Below are positions 1-7,902 of a stretch of 64,000 nucleotides of DNA, in pieces (position 1 is the first letter of the stretch; each line of letters starts with the position of its first letter). This DNA comes from Kitasatospora sp. SUK 42. GTDB taxonomy: Bacteria > Actinomycetota > Actinomycetes > Streptomycetales > Streptomycetaceae. A program made the position numbers and the translations under genes. Below the pieces are notes generated by a model that did not search any database, was not told the DNA's origin, and worked only from the letters and a program-made list of their open reading frames with translations. The stretch lies in NCBI RefSeq assembly GCF_015776785.2, contig NZ_LFMD02000002.1, positions 1,116,938 through 1,180,937 of the forward strand, read 5' to 3'.

Positions 1-587
1 CCGAGCGCGCCCGCGCCGAAGGAGGCTCCGGCGCCGCGGCCGAAGGAGCCGCCGGTGAGCCGGCTGCCACCGAGCGTGCCGGTGGCCCCGACCCCGCCGC
101 CGGGCAGGTCGTCGTCGTCACGTCGGCGGCGGTCGCCCGGCCAGCCGCCGTCCGCCGGGGCGTCCTCCGGAAGGCTGCCGACGGCCATCAGCCGGGCCAT
201 CAGCGCGGAGGAGGGGCCGGGGGTGTCGGTGCGGGTCAGCAGGTGCTTGACGGAGCGGCCCTCGTCGGCCTCGGCCTTGCACTGCGGACAGGTGGCCAGG
301 TGGGCCAGGACCCGCTCGCGCGAGTCGTGGCCGAGCTCGCCGTCCAGGAACGCCGAGAGGCGGTCGCCGAGGTGGTGCTCCTCGGCCGCGGGTTCGGCGG
401 GGCGTACGGGCAGGGCGCGCAGCGCCGTGTCGGCGGGCAGCGGGGCGGCGGGCAGCAGGGACTCGCCGGGCTCGCCGCTCGCCGGATCCCCGGCGCCGCG
501 GCGGCCCGGCAGTGCCCAGCCCCGCCAGGTCAGGGACCGCTCGGACGCATCCGAACGGTCCGGACCGGACCGGCCGGTTCCGCTCAC
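1..587 (-). CDS. Zinc-finger anti-sigma factor (zf-HC2), C-terminus cut by window edge
   Basis: Likely binds and restrains the ECF sigma factor encoded just upstream. About 195 residues are visible, starting at a GTG whose GTGA overlaps the sigma-factor stop, so the two are translationally coupled. Around residues 72-110 there is a helical zf-HC2 domain with the anti-sigma zinc motif His96-x3-Cys100-x2-Cys103. A charged linker and a Gly/Ala-rich region follow and run off the left edge, so a membrane segment or other C-terminal domain cannot be assessed. The first 70 residues are Pro/Ala-rich and variable. The frame also opposes long spurious frames that are arginine-rich, which supports this frame as the coding one. 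Confidence 0.85.
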   Translation of the reverse strand, partial: MSGTGRSGPDRSDASERSLTWRGWALPGRRGAGDPASGEPGESLLPAAPLPADTALRALPVRPAEPAAEEHHLGDRLSAFLDGELGHDSRERVLAHLATCPQCKAEADEGRSVKHLLTRTDTPGPSSALMARLMAVGSLPEDAPADGGWPGDRRRRDDDDLPGGGVGATGTLGGSRLTGGSFGRGAGASFGAGAL

Positions 588-1321
588 GATCGCCTCCGCC
601 CGCGCCCGCCCGGCGCGACCACGGCCTCACCGGCGGCGACGCCGACCGGCACCGGCTCCTCCGAGCCGCCGCGGCGCTCACGGCCGGGGGCCGAGCCGGG
701 GGCGCGGTGCTTGAGCGCGGCGCGCAGGTGCGAACGGCCGCGGTGGATGCGGCTGCGGACGGTGCCGAGCTTGACGCCCAGCGTGGCGGCGATCTCCTCG
801 TAGGACAGGCCCTCGATGTCGCAGAGCACCACGGCGGCGCGGAACTCCGGGGCGAGGGTGTCCAGGGCCTGCTGCACGTCGGCGTCGAAGTGGGTGTCGC
901 TGAAGTGCTGGGCCGGGCTGGGCTCGCGGGAGGCGAGCCGCTCGGCCGCGTCCTCGCCGAGCGCGTCGAAGCGGATGCGCTGGCGGCGGCGGACCATGTC
1001 CAGGAACAGGTTGGTGGTGATCCGGTGCAGCCAGCCCTCGAACGTGCCGGGGGTGTAGGTGGACAGCGAACGGAACACCCGGACGAAGACCTCCTGGGTG
1101 AGGTCCTCGGCGTCGTGCTGGTTGCCCGTCAGGCGGTACGCGAGGCGGTAGACGCGGGCGCTGTGCGCCTCGACGATCTCCTCCCAGGTGGGCGGAGTCC
1201 AGCTCTGCGCGTCGGGGCCCTCGGCGAAGGTCGCGAGGGCGGGAGCCTCGGCGGTACCGGCGGCCGGCGTCGGAACGGCGGCGGCGGGCTGGTCCATGTC
1301 GGAGTGCGCAGGCTGGTTCAT
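584..1321 (-). CDS. sigE: ECF RNA polymerase sigma factor (SigE-like)
   Basis: A 245-residue group IV sigma factor. Region 2 (about residues 50-115) carries the core-binding and -10 recognition helices around [20 protein letters not shown]. Region 4 (about 150-205) has the helix-turn-helix [24 protein letters not shown] that reads the -35 element. The N-terminal 40 residues and the C-terminal 40 residues are low complexity. I start at the ATG giving MNQPAH; an internal ATG (MDQPAA, 1297) is possible because neither has a clear Shine-Dalgarno. The downstream gene overlaps by 4 nt and encodes a zinc anti-sigma factor, the classic autoregulated pair. The symbol follows usual streptomycete annotation of this sigma/anti-sigma pair and does not mean the S. 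coelicolor CseABC-controlled SigE. Confidence 0.92.
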   Translation of the reverse strand: MNQPAHSDMDQPAAAVPTPAAGTAEAPALATFAEGPDAQSWTPPTWEEIVEAHSARVYRLAYRLTGNQHDAEDLTQEVFVRVFRSLSTYTPGTFEGWLHRITTNLFLDMVRRRQRIRFDALGEDAAERLASREPSPAQHFSDTHFDADVQQALDTLAPEFRAAVVLCDIEGLSYEEIAATLGVKLGTVRSRIHRGRSHLRAALKHRAPGSAPGRERRGGSEEPVPVGVAAGEAVVAPGGRGRRRS

Positions 1322-1654
1322 CACGGGCTTCGGCGTACGGGCCGACGCGGTGCCGCGGGAGTGCCGCCGCACGGGGACGTCGCCCTCGGCCACACCTCCT
1401 CGGTCGGCTCTTCTGCCCAGCAGGGCCACCACCATATCCACCTCACCCGTCAAGCCCGGATAAAAGTGCCCGGGAGGTCTCTCGTACCCGGTCCTCAGTG
1501 ACAACGGCCCGCCGCCGTACGCGGTTCCCGGTCGGCCAGTAATCTGTGCCAGGAAATATCGACATCCCTCGGCACCGGGCCGCCACCCGGGGCTCCGAAA
1601 GAGGCAGCCATCAGCGAGTTCGGGCCCGCGCGCGCGGCCCTCGCCGACACCTAC
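1322..1654. promoter_or_regulatory. Divergent intergenic region, sigma factor / O-methyltransferase
   Basis: This stretch must hold the promoters of the divergent sigma-factor and methyltransferase genes. I see no convincing consensus -35/-10 pair. A purine-rich GAAAGAGG at 1598-1605 lies 4 nt before an in-frame ATC (1610) that may be the real methyltransferase start. No ATG, GTG or TTG occurs in that frame upstream of 1655. Confidence 0.4.
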
Positions 1655-2242
1655 GTGGGCGAGGACGCGGTGCTGACCTACGCCCGGGCGCAGTCCGCCC
1701 GGACCGGCATACGCGCGATCGGGCCGAGCGGCGGGGCGTGCCTGCGGCTGCTGGCCGCCGCGCTCGACGCCAAGGCGGTGGCCGAGATCGGCACCGGCAC
1801 CGGGGTCTCGGGGGTCTACCTGCTGCGCGGGATGCGGCCGGACGGCGTGCTCACCACGGTGGACTCCGAGCCGGTGCGCCAGCAACTGGCCCGCGAGGCG
1901 TACCAGGCGGCCGGGTTCGCGGCCAACCGCTCCCGGTTCATACCGGGCCGGGCGCTGGACGTGCTCCCCCGGCTCGCCGACGGCCAGTACGACCTGGTGT
2001 TCTGCGACGGCGATCCGGCCGAGTCGCGTGAGTACCTGCTGGAGTCGCTGCGGCTGCTGCGGCCGGGCGGGATGGTCTGCTTCGAGGGGGTCTTCCAGGA
2101 GGGCCGGCTCGCCGAACCGGAGCTCCAGGACCCGCAGACCGGCGCGGTGCGCGACCTGGTCCGGGACGTGCGGGAGAGCGACGCGCTGCTGCCCGCGCTG
2201 CTGCCGGTCTCGGACGGGCTGCTCTGCGCGGTCAAGCGCTGA
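1655..2242 (+). CDS. Class I SAM-dependent O-methyltransferase
   Basis: A Rossmann-fold methyltransferase of the catechol/caffeoyl-CoA O-methyltransferase type. It has the SAM-binding motif [17 protein letters not shown], an acidic end of strand 2 (TVDSEP), the [11 protein letters not shown] segment typical of the metal-dependent OMT family, and [15 protein letters not shown]. Its substrate is unknown. The only conventional start is this GTG (195 aa), but the same frame stays open upstream and reads ...LADTY before it, which resembles conserved N-terminal sequence of actinobacterial homologues as I recall them. An ATC at 1610 with a good ribosome binding site may be the true start. It diverges from the sigma factor, and a strong hairpin follows its stop. 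Confidence 0.88.
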   Translation: MGEDAVLTYARAQSARTGIRAIGPSGGACLRLLAAALDAKAVAEIGTGTGVSGVYLLRGMRPDGVLTTVDSEPVRQQLAREAYQAAGFAANRSRFIPGRALDVLPRLADGQYDLVFCDGDPAESREYLLESLRLLRPGGMVCFEGVFQEGRLAEPELQDPQTGAVRDLVRDVRESDALLPALLPVSDGLLCAVKR

Positions 2243-2291
2243 CGCCGGCTCCGCGGCGCCTGCGCGGCGTCTCCGGCGGTCGGGAAACACG

Positions 2292-2327
2292 CGGGCCCGG
2301 GCCGACGTGACGTCGTACCCGGGCCCG
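2292..2327. terminator. Bidirectional hairpin between convergent genes
   Basis: A perfect 10-bp stem, CGGGCCCGGG (2292-2301) with CCCGGGCCCG (2318-2327). The loop contains a further partly self-complementary CGACGT/ACGTCG. It lies between the convergent methyltransferase and DUF3117 stops, so it can serve both. There is no U-tract, which is normal for streptomycete terminators. Confidence 0.7.
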
Positions 2328-2365
2328 ACTGCACATCTCCAGGAGATGGCGAGCACCTGCTGCGG

Positions 2366-2533
2366 TCAGCCGCAGGCCTTCTTCAGGGCCTCGCCGAGGG
2401 CGTCGGCCTCGTCAGGCGTGAGCTCCACCACGAGGCGTCCGCCGCCTTCGAGCGGAACGCGCATGATGATGCCCCGCCCCTCTTTGGTGACTTCGAGCGG
2501 GCCGTCACCCGTCCGCGGCTTCATGGCCGCCAT
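2366..2533 (-). CDS. DUF3117 small protein
   Basis: A 55-residue protein beginning MAAMKPRTGDGPLEV and ending LGEALKKACG, highly characteristic of the actinobacterial DUF3117 family, which is small, soluble and of unknown function. The central part (KEGRGIIMRVPLEGGGRLVVELTPDEA) looks like a beta-hairpin followed by an acidic helix. The start has a good ribosome binding site (AGGAAGGGGA, about 6 nt upstream). The length matches the family norm. It is divergent from the enoyl-CoA hydratase and is not part of an obvious operon. Confidence 0.93.
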   Translation of the reverse strand: MAAMKPRTGDGPLEVTKEGRGIIMRVPLEGGGRLVVELTPDEADALGEALKKACG

Positions 2534-2614
2534 GCTCGTTCCCCTTCCTGCAACCGCTCAGCTACGCACCGGCAGTCCGTCCACCGCCGGTATCGAACGC
2601 ATTGATCGGAAGCC

Positions 2615-2645
2615 ATTATCCCGCATGCCACGGCCTGATGACCAA
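2615..2645 (-). promoter_or_regulatory. Candidate promoter for DUF3117 gene
   Basis: On the minus strand, TTGGTC (2645-2640) and GATAAT (2620-2615) resemble -35 and -10 elements. The spacer is 19 nt, slightly long for a housekeeping promoter. The -10 box lies about 80 nt before the DUF3117 start. This is a pattern match only. Confidence 0.35.
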
Positions 2646-2831
2646 CATCACTCTCGGTGCAACCTCGGCCGGATCGGCACCAACCGCCGCAATTCACGTG
2701 ATAAGCCCCGGCGTGGCGGCACCCCCGACACCATGGGAAGGTGCGATACCTCACACTCCCCAGCCCGCCGTCTGCTCCGGCATCCTGGCACACGACCACC
2801 GACACGACGATCGTCTAGGGAGCCCTCGCCC

Positions 2832-3632
2832 ATGTCCGATTCCGTGCTGTACGAGCTGGACGGCGGCCTGGCCGTCATCACCATCAACCGTCCGGAGGCG
2901 ATGAACGCCCTGGACGTCGCCACCAAGGTCGCGCTGCGCGACGCCGTGACCGGGGCCGCCGGGGACCCTTCGGTGCGGGCCGTGCTGCTGACCGGCGCGG
3001 GCGAGCGGGCGTTCTGCGTCGGGCAGGACCTGAACGAGCACCTGGCGCTGCTGAAGCGGGCCGAGGAGACCGGCGAGGGCGCGCTGCGGACCGTCGCCGA
3101 GCACTACAACCCGCTGGTGCGGGCGCTGGCCGGGATGCGCAAGCCGACCGTCGCCGCGGTCGGCGGAGTGGCGGCCGGCGCGGGCGCCTCGCTCGCCTTC
3201 GCCTGCGACTTCCGGATCCTCTCCGACCGGGCCGGCTTCAACACCGCCTTCGCCGGGATCGCCCTGACCGCCGACTCGGGCGCCTCCTGGACGCTGCCCC
3301 GGCTGGTCGGGCACGCCAAGGCCACCGAGCTGCTGATGCTGCCCCGGACGGTGAAGGCCGCCGAGGCGATGGAGCTGGGCCTGGCCACCAAGGTCGTGCC
3401 GGCCGACGAACTCGCCGCCACCGCACGGGTCTTCGCCCGCGAGCTGGCCGAGGGCCCGACCGTCGCGTACGGCGCCATCAAGGAGTCGCTGGCGTACGGC
3501 GCCTCCCACTCGCTGGACGAACTCCTCGACAAGGAGGACGAGTTGCAGACCCTGGCGGGCGAGAGCGAGGACCACCGGATCGCGGTGCGCGCCTTCATCG
3601 CCAAGGAGAAGCCGGAGTACCTGGGTCGCTGA
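2832..3632 (+). CDS. Enoyl-CoA hydratase/isomerase family protein
   Basis: A 266-residue crotonase-fold enzyme. Hallmarks are NRPEAMNALD near the N-terminus, the CoA/oxyanion-hole segments GAGERAFCVGQDLNE and VGGVAAGAGASLAFACDFRI, and FAGIALTADSGASWTLPRLVG. The glutamates of classical hydratase are replaced: the acyl pocket reads TADSGASW, as in PaaG/PaaB-like isomerases. The exact reaction (2-enoyl-CoA hydration versus isomerisation in fatty-acid or phenylacetate breakdown) is therefore open. The start is ATG with AGGGAG upstream. The 3' end is 38 nt from the convergent glycosylase gene. Confidence 0.92.
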   Translation: MSDSVLYELDGGLAVITINRPEAMNALDVATKVALRDAVTGAAGDPSVRAVLLTGAGERAFCVGQDLNEHLALLKRAEETGEGALRTVAEHYNPLVRALAGMRKPTVAAVGGVAAGAGASLAFACDFRILSDRAGFNTAFAGIALTADSGASWTLPRLVGHAKATELLMLPRTVKAAEAMELGLATKVVPADELAATARVFARELAEGPTVAYGAIKESLAYGASHSLDELLDKEDELQTLAGESEDHRIAVRAFIAKEKPEYLGR

Positions 3633-3670
3633 GCGGGCGCGGCCGGTCGACGGGAGCTGGCGGGCGGGCC

Positions 3671-4246
3671 CTACTCGCCCGTACGGACGTGGCAGTCCGC
3701 CAGGTGGTCGTCGACCAGGCCGCAGGCCTGCATCAGGGCGTAGGCGGTGGTCGGGCCGACGAAGCGGAAGCCCGCCTTCTTCAGCGCCTTCGCCAGCGCC
3801 GTCGACTCGGGCGTGACGGCCGGCACCTCGTCCAGCGAGCGGGGGGCCGGCCGGTCCGGGTCGGCGGCGAACTCCCAGATCAGCTTGTCCAGACCACCGT
3901 CCAGGTCGCGGGCGACCCTGGCGTTGGCGATCGCCGCCTCGATCTTGGCCCGGTTGCGGATGATGCCGGTGTCGGCGAGCAGCCGCTCCCGGTCCGCCTC
4001 GCCGAACTCGGCGACCCTGGCGATCTCGAAGCCGGCGAACGCGGCCCGGAAGCCCTCGCGGCGGCGCAGGATGGTCAGCCAGGACAGGCCGGACTGGAAG
4101 GCCTCCAGGCAGACCCGCTCGAACAGCGCGTCGTCGCCGTGCACCGGGCGGCCCCACTCGGTGTCGTGGTAGACCCGGTAGTCGTCGGTCGATTCGCCCC
4201 AGCCGCAGCGGAGCAGACCGTCCGCGCCGAGCACGGCACCGCTCAC
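3671..4246 (-). CDS. tag: DNA-3-methyladenine glycosylase I
   Basis: Base-excision repair enzyme that removes 3-methyladenine from alkylated DNA. Its 191 residues contain the Tag signature: an N-terminal zinc-binding Cys in RCGW, YHDTEWGRPVHGDDALFERVCLE with the catalytic-region acidic residue, QSGLSWLTILRRREGFRAAF, DTGIIRNRAKIEA, and the C-terminal VGPTTAYALMQACGLVDDH...CHV that supplies further zinc ligands. The length is typical. The start ATG overlaps the stop of the upstream DivIVA-domain gene (ATGA), so the two form an operon. It converges on the enoyl-CoA hydratase. Confidence 0.96.
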   Translation of the reverse strand: MSGAVLGADGLLRCGWGESTDDYRVYHDTEWGRPVHGDDALFERVCLEAFQSGLSWLTILRRREGFRAAFAGFEIARVAEFGEADRERLLADTGIIRNRAKIEAAIANARVARDLDGGLDKLIWEFAADPDRPAPRSLDEVPAVTPESTALAKALKKAGFRFVGPTTAYALMQACGLVDDHLADCHVRTGE

Positions 4247-4671
4247 CGCTCCTGCCCCGGCTTCGCGTCCTCGGGGGCCGGTGCCTTGGTCAGTGCGACG
4301 GCCGGTTCGGCCGCCTTCGCGAACTCCTCCAGCCCGGGCAGCGGTTCGGCGGCCGGGTCCGGGGCGGCGGTGGCCTCGACCGCGCCGCGCAGGTGGGCGG
4401 CGGCCTCCAGCTCGGCGATCCGCGAGTCGCGGTAGGCGAGTTCGGCCCCGAGGCGGTCCAGGACGTCGTCCACCTCGTCCATCCGGTAGCCGCGCAGGGC
4501 CATCGGCAGCCGCAGGTCGTCCACGTCCGTCTTGCCCAGCGGGCGGTCCTGCGGCAGACGCGCGGCGATGCGGTCCGGCACCGCCTCCGGCATCGAGCCG
4601 CCCCCGCCCAGCGCCACCAGCGCGGCGCCGCCGACCACCACGGCCATGGCGACCACGATCACCCAGAACAC
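4243..4671 (-). CDS. Membrane-anchored DivIVA-domain protein
   Basis: A 142-residue protein with an N-terminal membrane segment (VFWVIVVAMAVVVGGAALVAL), a short linker and a DivIVA-like coiled coil. The coiled coil includes the family signature ALRGYRMDEVDDVLDRLG followed by RDSRIAELEA. DivIVA domains in actinobacteria organise polar growth and cell wall assembly; the role of this short version is unknown. I chose the GTG at 4671 because GGGAGGA sits six bases upstream. It overlaps the downstream glycosylase gene by four bases. The C-terminal 50 residues are Ala/Pro/Glu-rich and probably disordered. Confidence 0.88.
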   Translation of the reverse strand: MFWVIVVAMAVVVGGAALVALGGGGSMPEAVPDRIAARLPQDRPLGKTDVDDLRLPMALRGYRMDEVDDVLDRLGAELAYRDSRIAELEAAAHLRGAVEATAAPDPAAEPLPGLEEFAKAAEPAVALTKAPAPEDAKPGQER

Positions 4672-4800
4672 GAGCTGTCCTCCCGAACTCCCGGACGGTC
4701 CTCTTCGAAGTGCCGGGGAACCAGACTGATCATGACAGCATGGTCCCCAGTGAGGCCGGGGGCCATCATCGCACCCGCAGGAGCGGAGGAGGAGACATCG

Positions 4801-5664
4801 GTGGCACTGCGTCTGGGACCACGCGCATTCGGCGACGACGAGCTGGTGATCATGGCGATCGTGAACCGGACGCCGGACTCGTTCTTCGACAAGGGCGCCA
4901 CCTTCGCCGACGAGGCCGCGTTCGCCGCGGCGGACCGGGCGATGGCCGAGGGCGCGGCGATCCTGGACATCGGCGGGGTGAAGGCCGGGCCGGGCGACGA
5001 GGTCACGGTCGAGGAGGAACTGCGGCGCACCGTGCCCTTCGTGGCCGAGCTGCGCAAGCGCCACCCCGAGGCGGTGATCAGCGTGGACACCTGGCGGCAC
5101 GAGGTCGGCGAGGCCGTCTGCGAGGCGGGCGCGGACCTGCTGAACGACGCCTGGGGCGGGGTGGACCCGAAGCTCGCCGAGGTGGCCGCCCGGCACGACG
5201 TCGGGCTGGTGTGCACCCACGCCGGCGGCGCCGAGCCGCGCACCCGTCCGCACCGGGTCGGGTACGAGGACGTGATGGCGGACATCCTGCGGGTGACCGT
5301 CGGACTGGCCGAGCGGGCGGTGGAGCTGGGGGTGCGCCGGGACGCGGTGATCATCGACCCGGGGCACGACTTCGGCAAGAACACCCGGCACTCGCTGGAG
5401 GCGACCCGGCGGCTGCCGGAGATGACCGCGACCGGCTTCCCGGTGCTGGTCTCGCTCTCCAACAAGGACTTCGTCGGCGAGACCCTGGACAGGCCGGTGA
5501 ACGAGCGGCTGCTCGGCACCCTGGCCACCACCGCGGTCTCGGCCTGGCTGGGCGCGCAGGTCTACCGGGTGCACCAGGTCGCGGAGACCCGCCAGGTGCT
5601 GGACATGGTCGCCTCGATCCGCGGCACCCGCCCCCCGGCGGTCGCCCGCCGGGGGCTGGCGTAG
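4801..5664 (+). CDS. FolP2-type dihydropteroate synthase-like protein
   Basis: A 287-residue TIM-barrel pterin-binding protein. MAIVNRTPDSFFDKG, ILDIGGVKAGPG, ISVDTWRHEV, LLNDAWGG, IIDPGHDFGKNTRHSLE and SLSNKDFVGE align with dihydropteroate synthase motifs. However, the canonical loop GGESTRPG reads GGVKAGPG, and the HN after FGK is altered. It therefore resembles the actinobacterial FolP2 paralogue, whose mycobacterial member is reported to lack synthase activity, rather than the sulfonamide target. The GTG start has an ideal GGAGGAGGAG ribosome binding site. It is divergent from the DivIVA-domain gene with a 129-bp gap, and convergent with the LOG gene across a tandem repeat. Confidence 0.88.
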   Translation: MALRLGPRAFGDDELVIMAIVNRTPDSFFDKGATFADEAAFAAADRAMAEGAAILDIGGVKAGPGDEVTVEEELRRTVPFVAELRKRHPEAVISVDTWRHEVGEAVCEAGADLLNDAWGGVDPKLAEVAARHDVGLVCTHAGGAEPRTRPHRVGYEDVMADILRVTVGLAERAVELGVRRDAVIIDPGHDFGKNTRHSLEATRRLPEMTATGFPVLVSLSNKDFVGETLDRPVNERLLGTLATTAVSAWLGAQVYRVHQVAETRQVLDMVASIRGTRPPAVARRGLA

Positions 5665-5678
5665 GGCCTGCGCCGGAT

Positions 5679-5760
5679 CGGGCCCGGAATCCCGTCGGGC
5701 CCGGAATCCCGTCGGGCCTGGATCTCCTCGGGCCTGGATCTCGTCGGGCCTAGATCTCGT
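5679..5760. repeat. Five tandem copies of a 16-17-bp repeat
   Basis: The units are two copies of CGGGCCCGGAATCCCGT (5679-5695, 5696-5712) and three of CGGGCCTGGATCTCSTlike 16-mers (5713-5728, 5729-5744, 5745-5760). The last unit contains the stop codon and final codons of the convergent LOG-family gene, so repeat copy number can alter that protein's end. This resembles slippage-prone DNA at a convergent junction. Confidence 0.9.
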
Positions 5761-6559
5761 TGGCCGGTCGGCGGGCGTCGGCGAGGATCTTCATCACCTC
5801 GTCGATCTCGTCGGTGATGTGGAACAGCTCCAGGTCGTGCGGGGCCGCCTTGCCCTGCTCGACCAGGGTGTTCTTCAGCCACTCGTAGAGGCCGCCCCAG
5901 TACGCGCTGCCGTAGAGGATCACCGGGAAGCGGGTGACCTTCTTCGTCTGCACCAGGGTGAGCGCCTCGAAGAGCTCGTCCAGCGTGCCGAGCCCGCCGG
6001 GCAGGACCACGAAGCCCTGCGCGTACTTCACGAACATCGTCTTGCGGACGAAGAAGTAACGGAAGTTCAGCCCCAGGTCGACGTACTCGTTGAGGCCCTG
6101 CTCGAAGGGCAGCTCGATGCCGAGCCCGACGCTGAGCCCGCCCGCCTCGGAGGCGCCGCGGTTGGCCGCCTCCATCGCGCCGGGGCCGCCGCCGGTGATC
6201 ACCGCGTAGCCGGCCTCGGCGAGGGCCCGGCCGATGGCCATCCCGGCCTCGTACTCGGGCGAGCCGGCCGGGGTCCGGGCCGAGCCGAAGACGCTGATCG
6301 CGGGTGGGAGTTCGGCGAGGGCGCCGAAGCCCTCGACGAACTCGGAGGTGATCCGCAGCACCCGCCACGGGTCGGTGTGCAGCCAGTCGGTCGGACCGGT
6401 GGTGTCCAGCAGACGCTGGTCCGTGGTGCTCGTGCCGACCTGGTCCCGGCGCACCAGCACCGGGCCCTTCTGCTTCTCGGGCCAGGCCTTCCTCTTCCGC
6501 GGCACGCCCACCTTCTCGGGGCCGTGCCCGTACTGCTTCTCGTCTCCTGTGCCTGTCAT
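5750..6559 (-). CDS. LOG family protein (TIGR00730, nucleotide-binding Rossmann fold)
   Basis: A 269-residue LOG/YgdH-type protein. Its motifs are FGSAR (91-95), TGGGPGAMEAANRGA (122-136) and the active-site signature PGGLGTLDE (187-195). Family members are cytokinin-nucleoside-5'-monophosphate phosphoribohydrolases or nucleotide nucleosidases; the actual substrate here is not shown. The N-terminal 60 residues are basic and variable. The last residues (NEI, stop) are encoded within a tandem repeat array. It sits downstream of dapE on the same strand with about 110 nt between. Confidence 0.92.
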   Translation of the reverse strand: MTGTGDEKQYGHGPEKVGVPRKRKAWPEKQKGPVLVRRDQVGTSTTDQRLLDTTGPTDWLHTDPWRVLRITSEFVEGFGALAELPPAISVFGSARTPAGSPEYEAGMAIGRALAEAGYAVITGGGPGAMEAANRGASEAGGLSVGLGIELPFEQGLNEYVDLGLNFRYFFVRKTMFVKYAQGFVVLPGGLGTLDELFEALTLVQTKKVTRFPVILYGSAYWGGLYEWLKNTLVEQGKAAPHDLELFHITDEIDEVMKILADARRPANEI

Positions 6560-6669
6560 GACGAAACCCTACGCCCGCCTTCCCCCGTTTTCAGGCAACG
6601 GGGGAAGGTCGGTTGGGCAACCGGAAGGTGGCGTTCGACCGATGGCCGGACCGGCCGGTCACGGCGGGG

Positions 6670-7746
6670 TCAGCTGGTCAGCCAGGCGCGCAGCCGGTCC
6701 TCGGTCTCGGCGATGGCGGTCAGCGAGCAGTGCTCCTCCCGCTTGTGCGCGAGGTTCGGGTCACCGGGGCCGTAGTTGACCGCCGGGACGCCGAGCGCGC
6801 TGAACCGCGCGACGTCGGTCCAGCCGAACTTGGCCCGGGCCTGGCCGCCGGTGGCCGCTAGGAAGGCCTGCGCGGCCGGCTGCGAGAGGCCCGGCAGGGC
6901 GCCCGGGGCGAAGTCGGTCACGGTCAGCTCGAAGCCGTCGAAGACCTCGCGCACGTGCTTCTCCGCCTCGGCCTCGCTGCGGTCCGGCGCGTAGCGGAAG
7001 TTGACCGTGACGACGCACTCGTCCGGGATCACGTTGCCGGCCACGCCGCCGTCGATCCGCACCGCGTTGAGGCCCTCGCGGTACTCCAGGCCGTCGATCT
7101 CCACCCGGCGCGGCTGGTAGTTCGCCAGCCGGGTGAGCACCTCGGCGGCGTGGTGGATGGCGTTGTCGCCGAGCCAGCTGCGGGCCGAGTGGGCGCGCAC
7201 GCCGGAGAGGCGGATCTGCGCCCGCAGGGTGCCCTGGCAGCCGCCCTCGACCACGCCGCCGCTGGGCTCCATCAGCACCGCGAAGTCGGCGGCCAGCCAC
7301 TCCGGGCGGTCCTTGGCGAGGTGGCCGAGGCCGTTGCGGTGGGCCTCCACCTCCTCGCAGTCGTAGAAGACGAAGGTGAGGTCGCGGTTGGGCTCGGCCA
7401 CGGTGGCCGCGAGGCGCAGCTGGACGGCCACGCCGGACTTCATGTCCGAGGTGCCGCAGCCGTAGAGCAGGTCGCCCTCGACGTACGAGGGCAGGTTGTC
7501 GGCGATCGGCACGGTGTCCAGGTGGCCGGCGAGCAGGACACGCTCGGCACGGCCGAGGTTCGTCCGGGCGACCACGTTGTTGCCGTAGCGGTCCACGGTG
7601 AGGTGCGGGTAGCCGCGCAGGGCGGTCTCCACGGCGTCGGCGAGCGCCTGCTCGTCGCCGCTCACCGAGGGGAAGTCGACGAGTCGGGCGGTCAGCGCGC
7701 CGCCGTCGAGAGTGAGGTCCAGGGGCGTCGGGTTCGGGCTGCTCAT
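6670..7746 (-). CDS. dapE: Succinyl-diaminopimelate desuccinylase
   Basis: Hydrolyses N-succinyl-LL-diaminopimelate to LL-DAP in lysine and peptidoglycan precursor synthesis. It is a 358-residue M20 metallopeptidase: GHLDTVP (His75, Asp77), GTSDMKSG (Asp101, bridging metal), YDCEEVE (catalytic Glu131/132), VLMEPSGG, and the dimerisation-domain [16 protein letters not shown]. The C-terminal HKREEHCSL supplies the last metal-site histidine. The start is ATG (MSSPNP). dapC, the previous step in the same pathway, is 2.5 kb away, as expected for the actinobacterial dap neighbourhood. Confidence 0.95.
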   Translation of the reverse strand: MSSPNPTPLDLTLDGGALTARLVDFPSVSGDEQALADAVETALRGYPHLTVDRYGNNVVARTNLGRAERVLLAGHLDTVPIADNLPSYVEGDLLYGCGTSDMKSGVAVQLRLAATVAEPNRDLTFVFYDCEEVEAHRNGLGHLAKDRPEWLAADFAVLMEPSGGVVEGGCQGTLRAQIRLSGVRAHSARSWLGDNAIHHAAEVLTRLANYQPRRVEIDGLEYREGLNAVRIDGGVAGNVIPDECVVTVNFRYAPDRSEAEAEKHVREVFDGFELTVTDFAPGALPGLSQPAAQAFLAATGGQARAKFGWTDVARFSALGVPAVNYGPGDPNLAHKREEHCSLTAIAETEDRLRAWLTS

Positions 7747-7789
7747 GGCGTCAGCCTAGTCGTGGGTGTGTGTGCCCGGTGTGGTCGTT

Positions 7790-7813
7790 CTGTGACACGG
7801 ACTGTGACACGGA
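7790..7813. repeat. Two direct 12-bp repeats in divergent promoter region
   Basis: CTGTGACACGGA occurs twice back to back (7790-7801, 7802-7813). It lies between dapE (minus) and the membrane-lytic-like gene (plus), 44 nt from the dapE start. The 12-bp period is close to one helical turn, so it could be an operator for a regulator binding in tandem. Confidence 0.8.
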
Positions 7814-7902
7814 GAAGGCCCGGAACGGCAACCGGGATGCGCCGCACACCCGTCCGAGTGGGTACGGTGTCGGATCAAGGAGCGGGCGCGAGAGGGGCGA
7901 GG

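Noticed and set aside
512..1501. Long plus-strand frame opposite the sigma factor and anti-sigma factor
   Set aside because: Shadow of the real minus-strand genes: composition rich in Gly/Arg/Val/His, no domain, and the opposite strand encodes clear sigma region 2 and 4 motifs.
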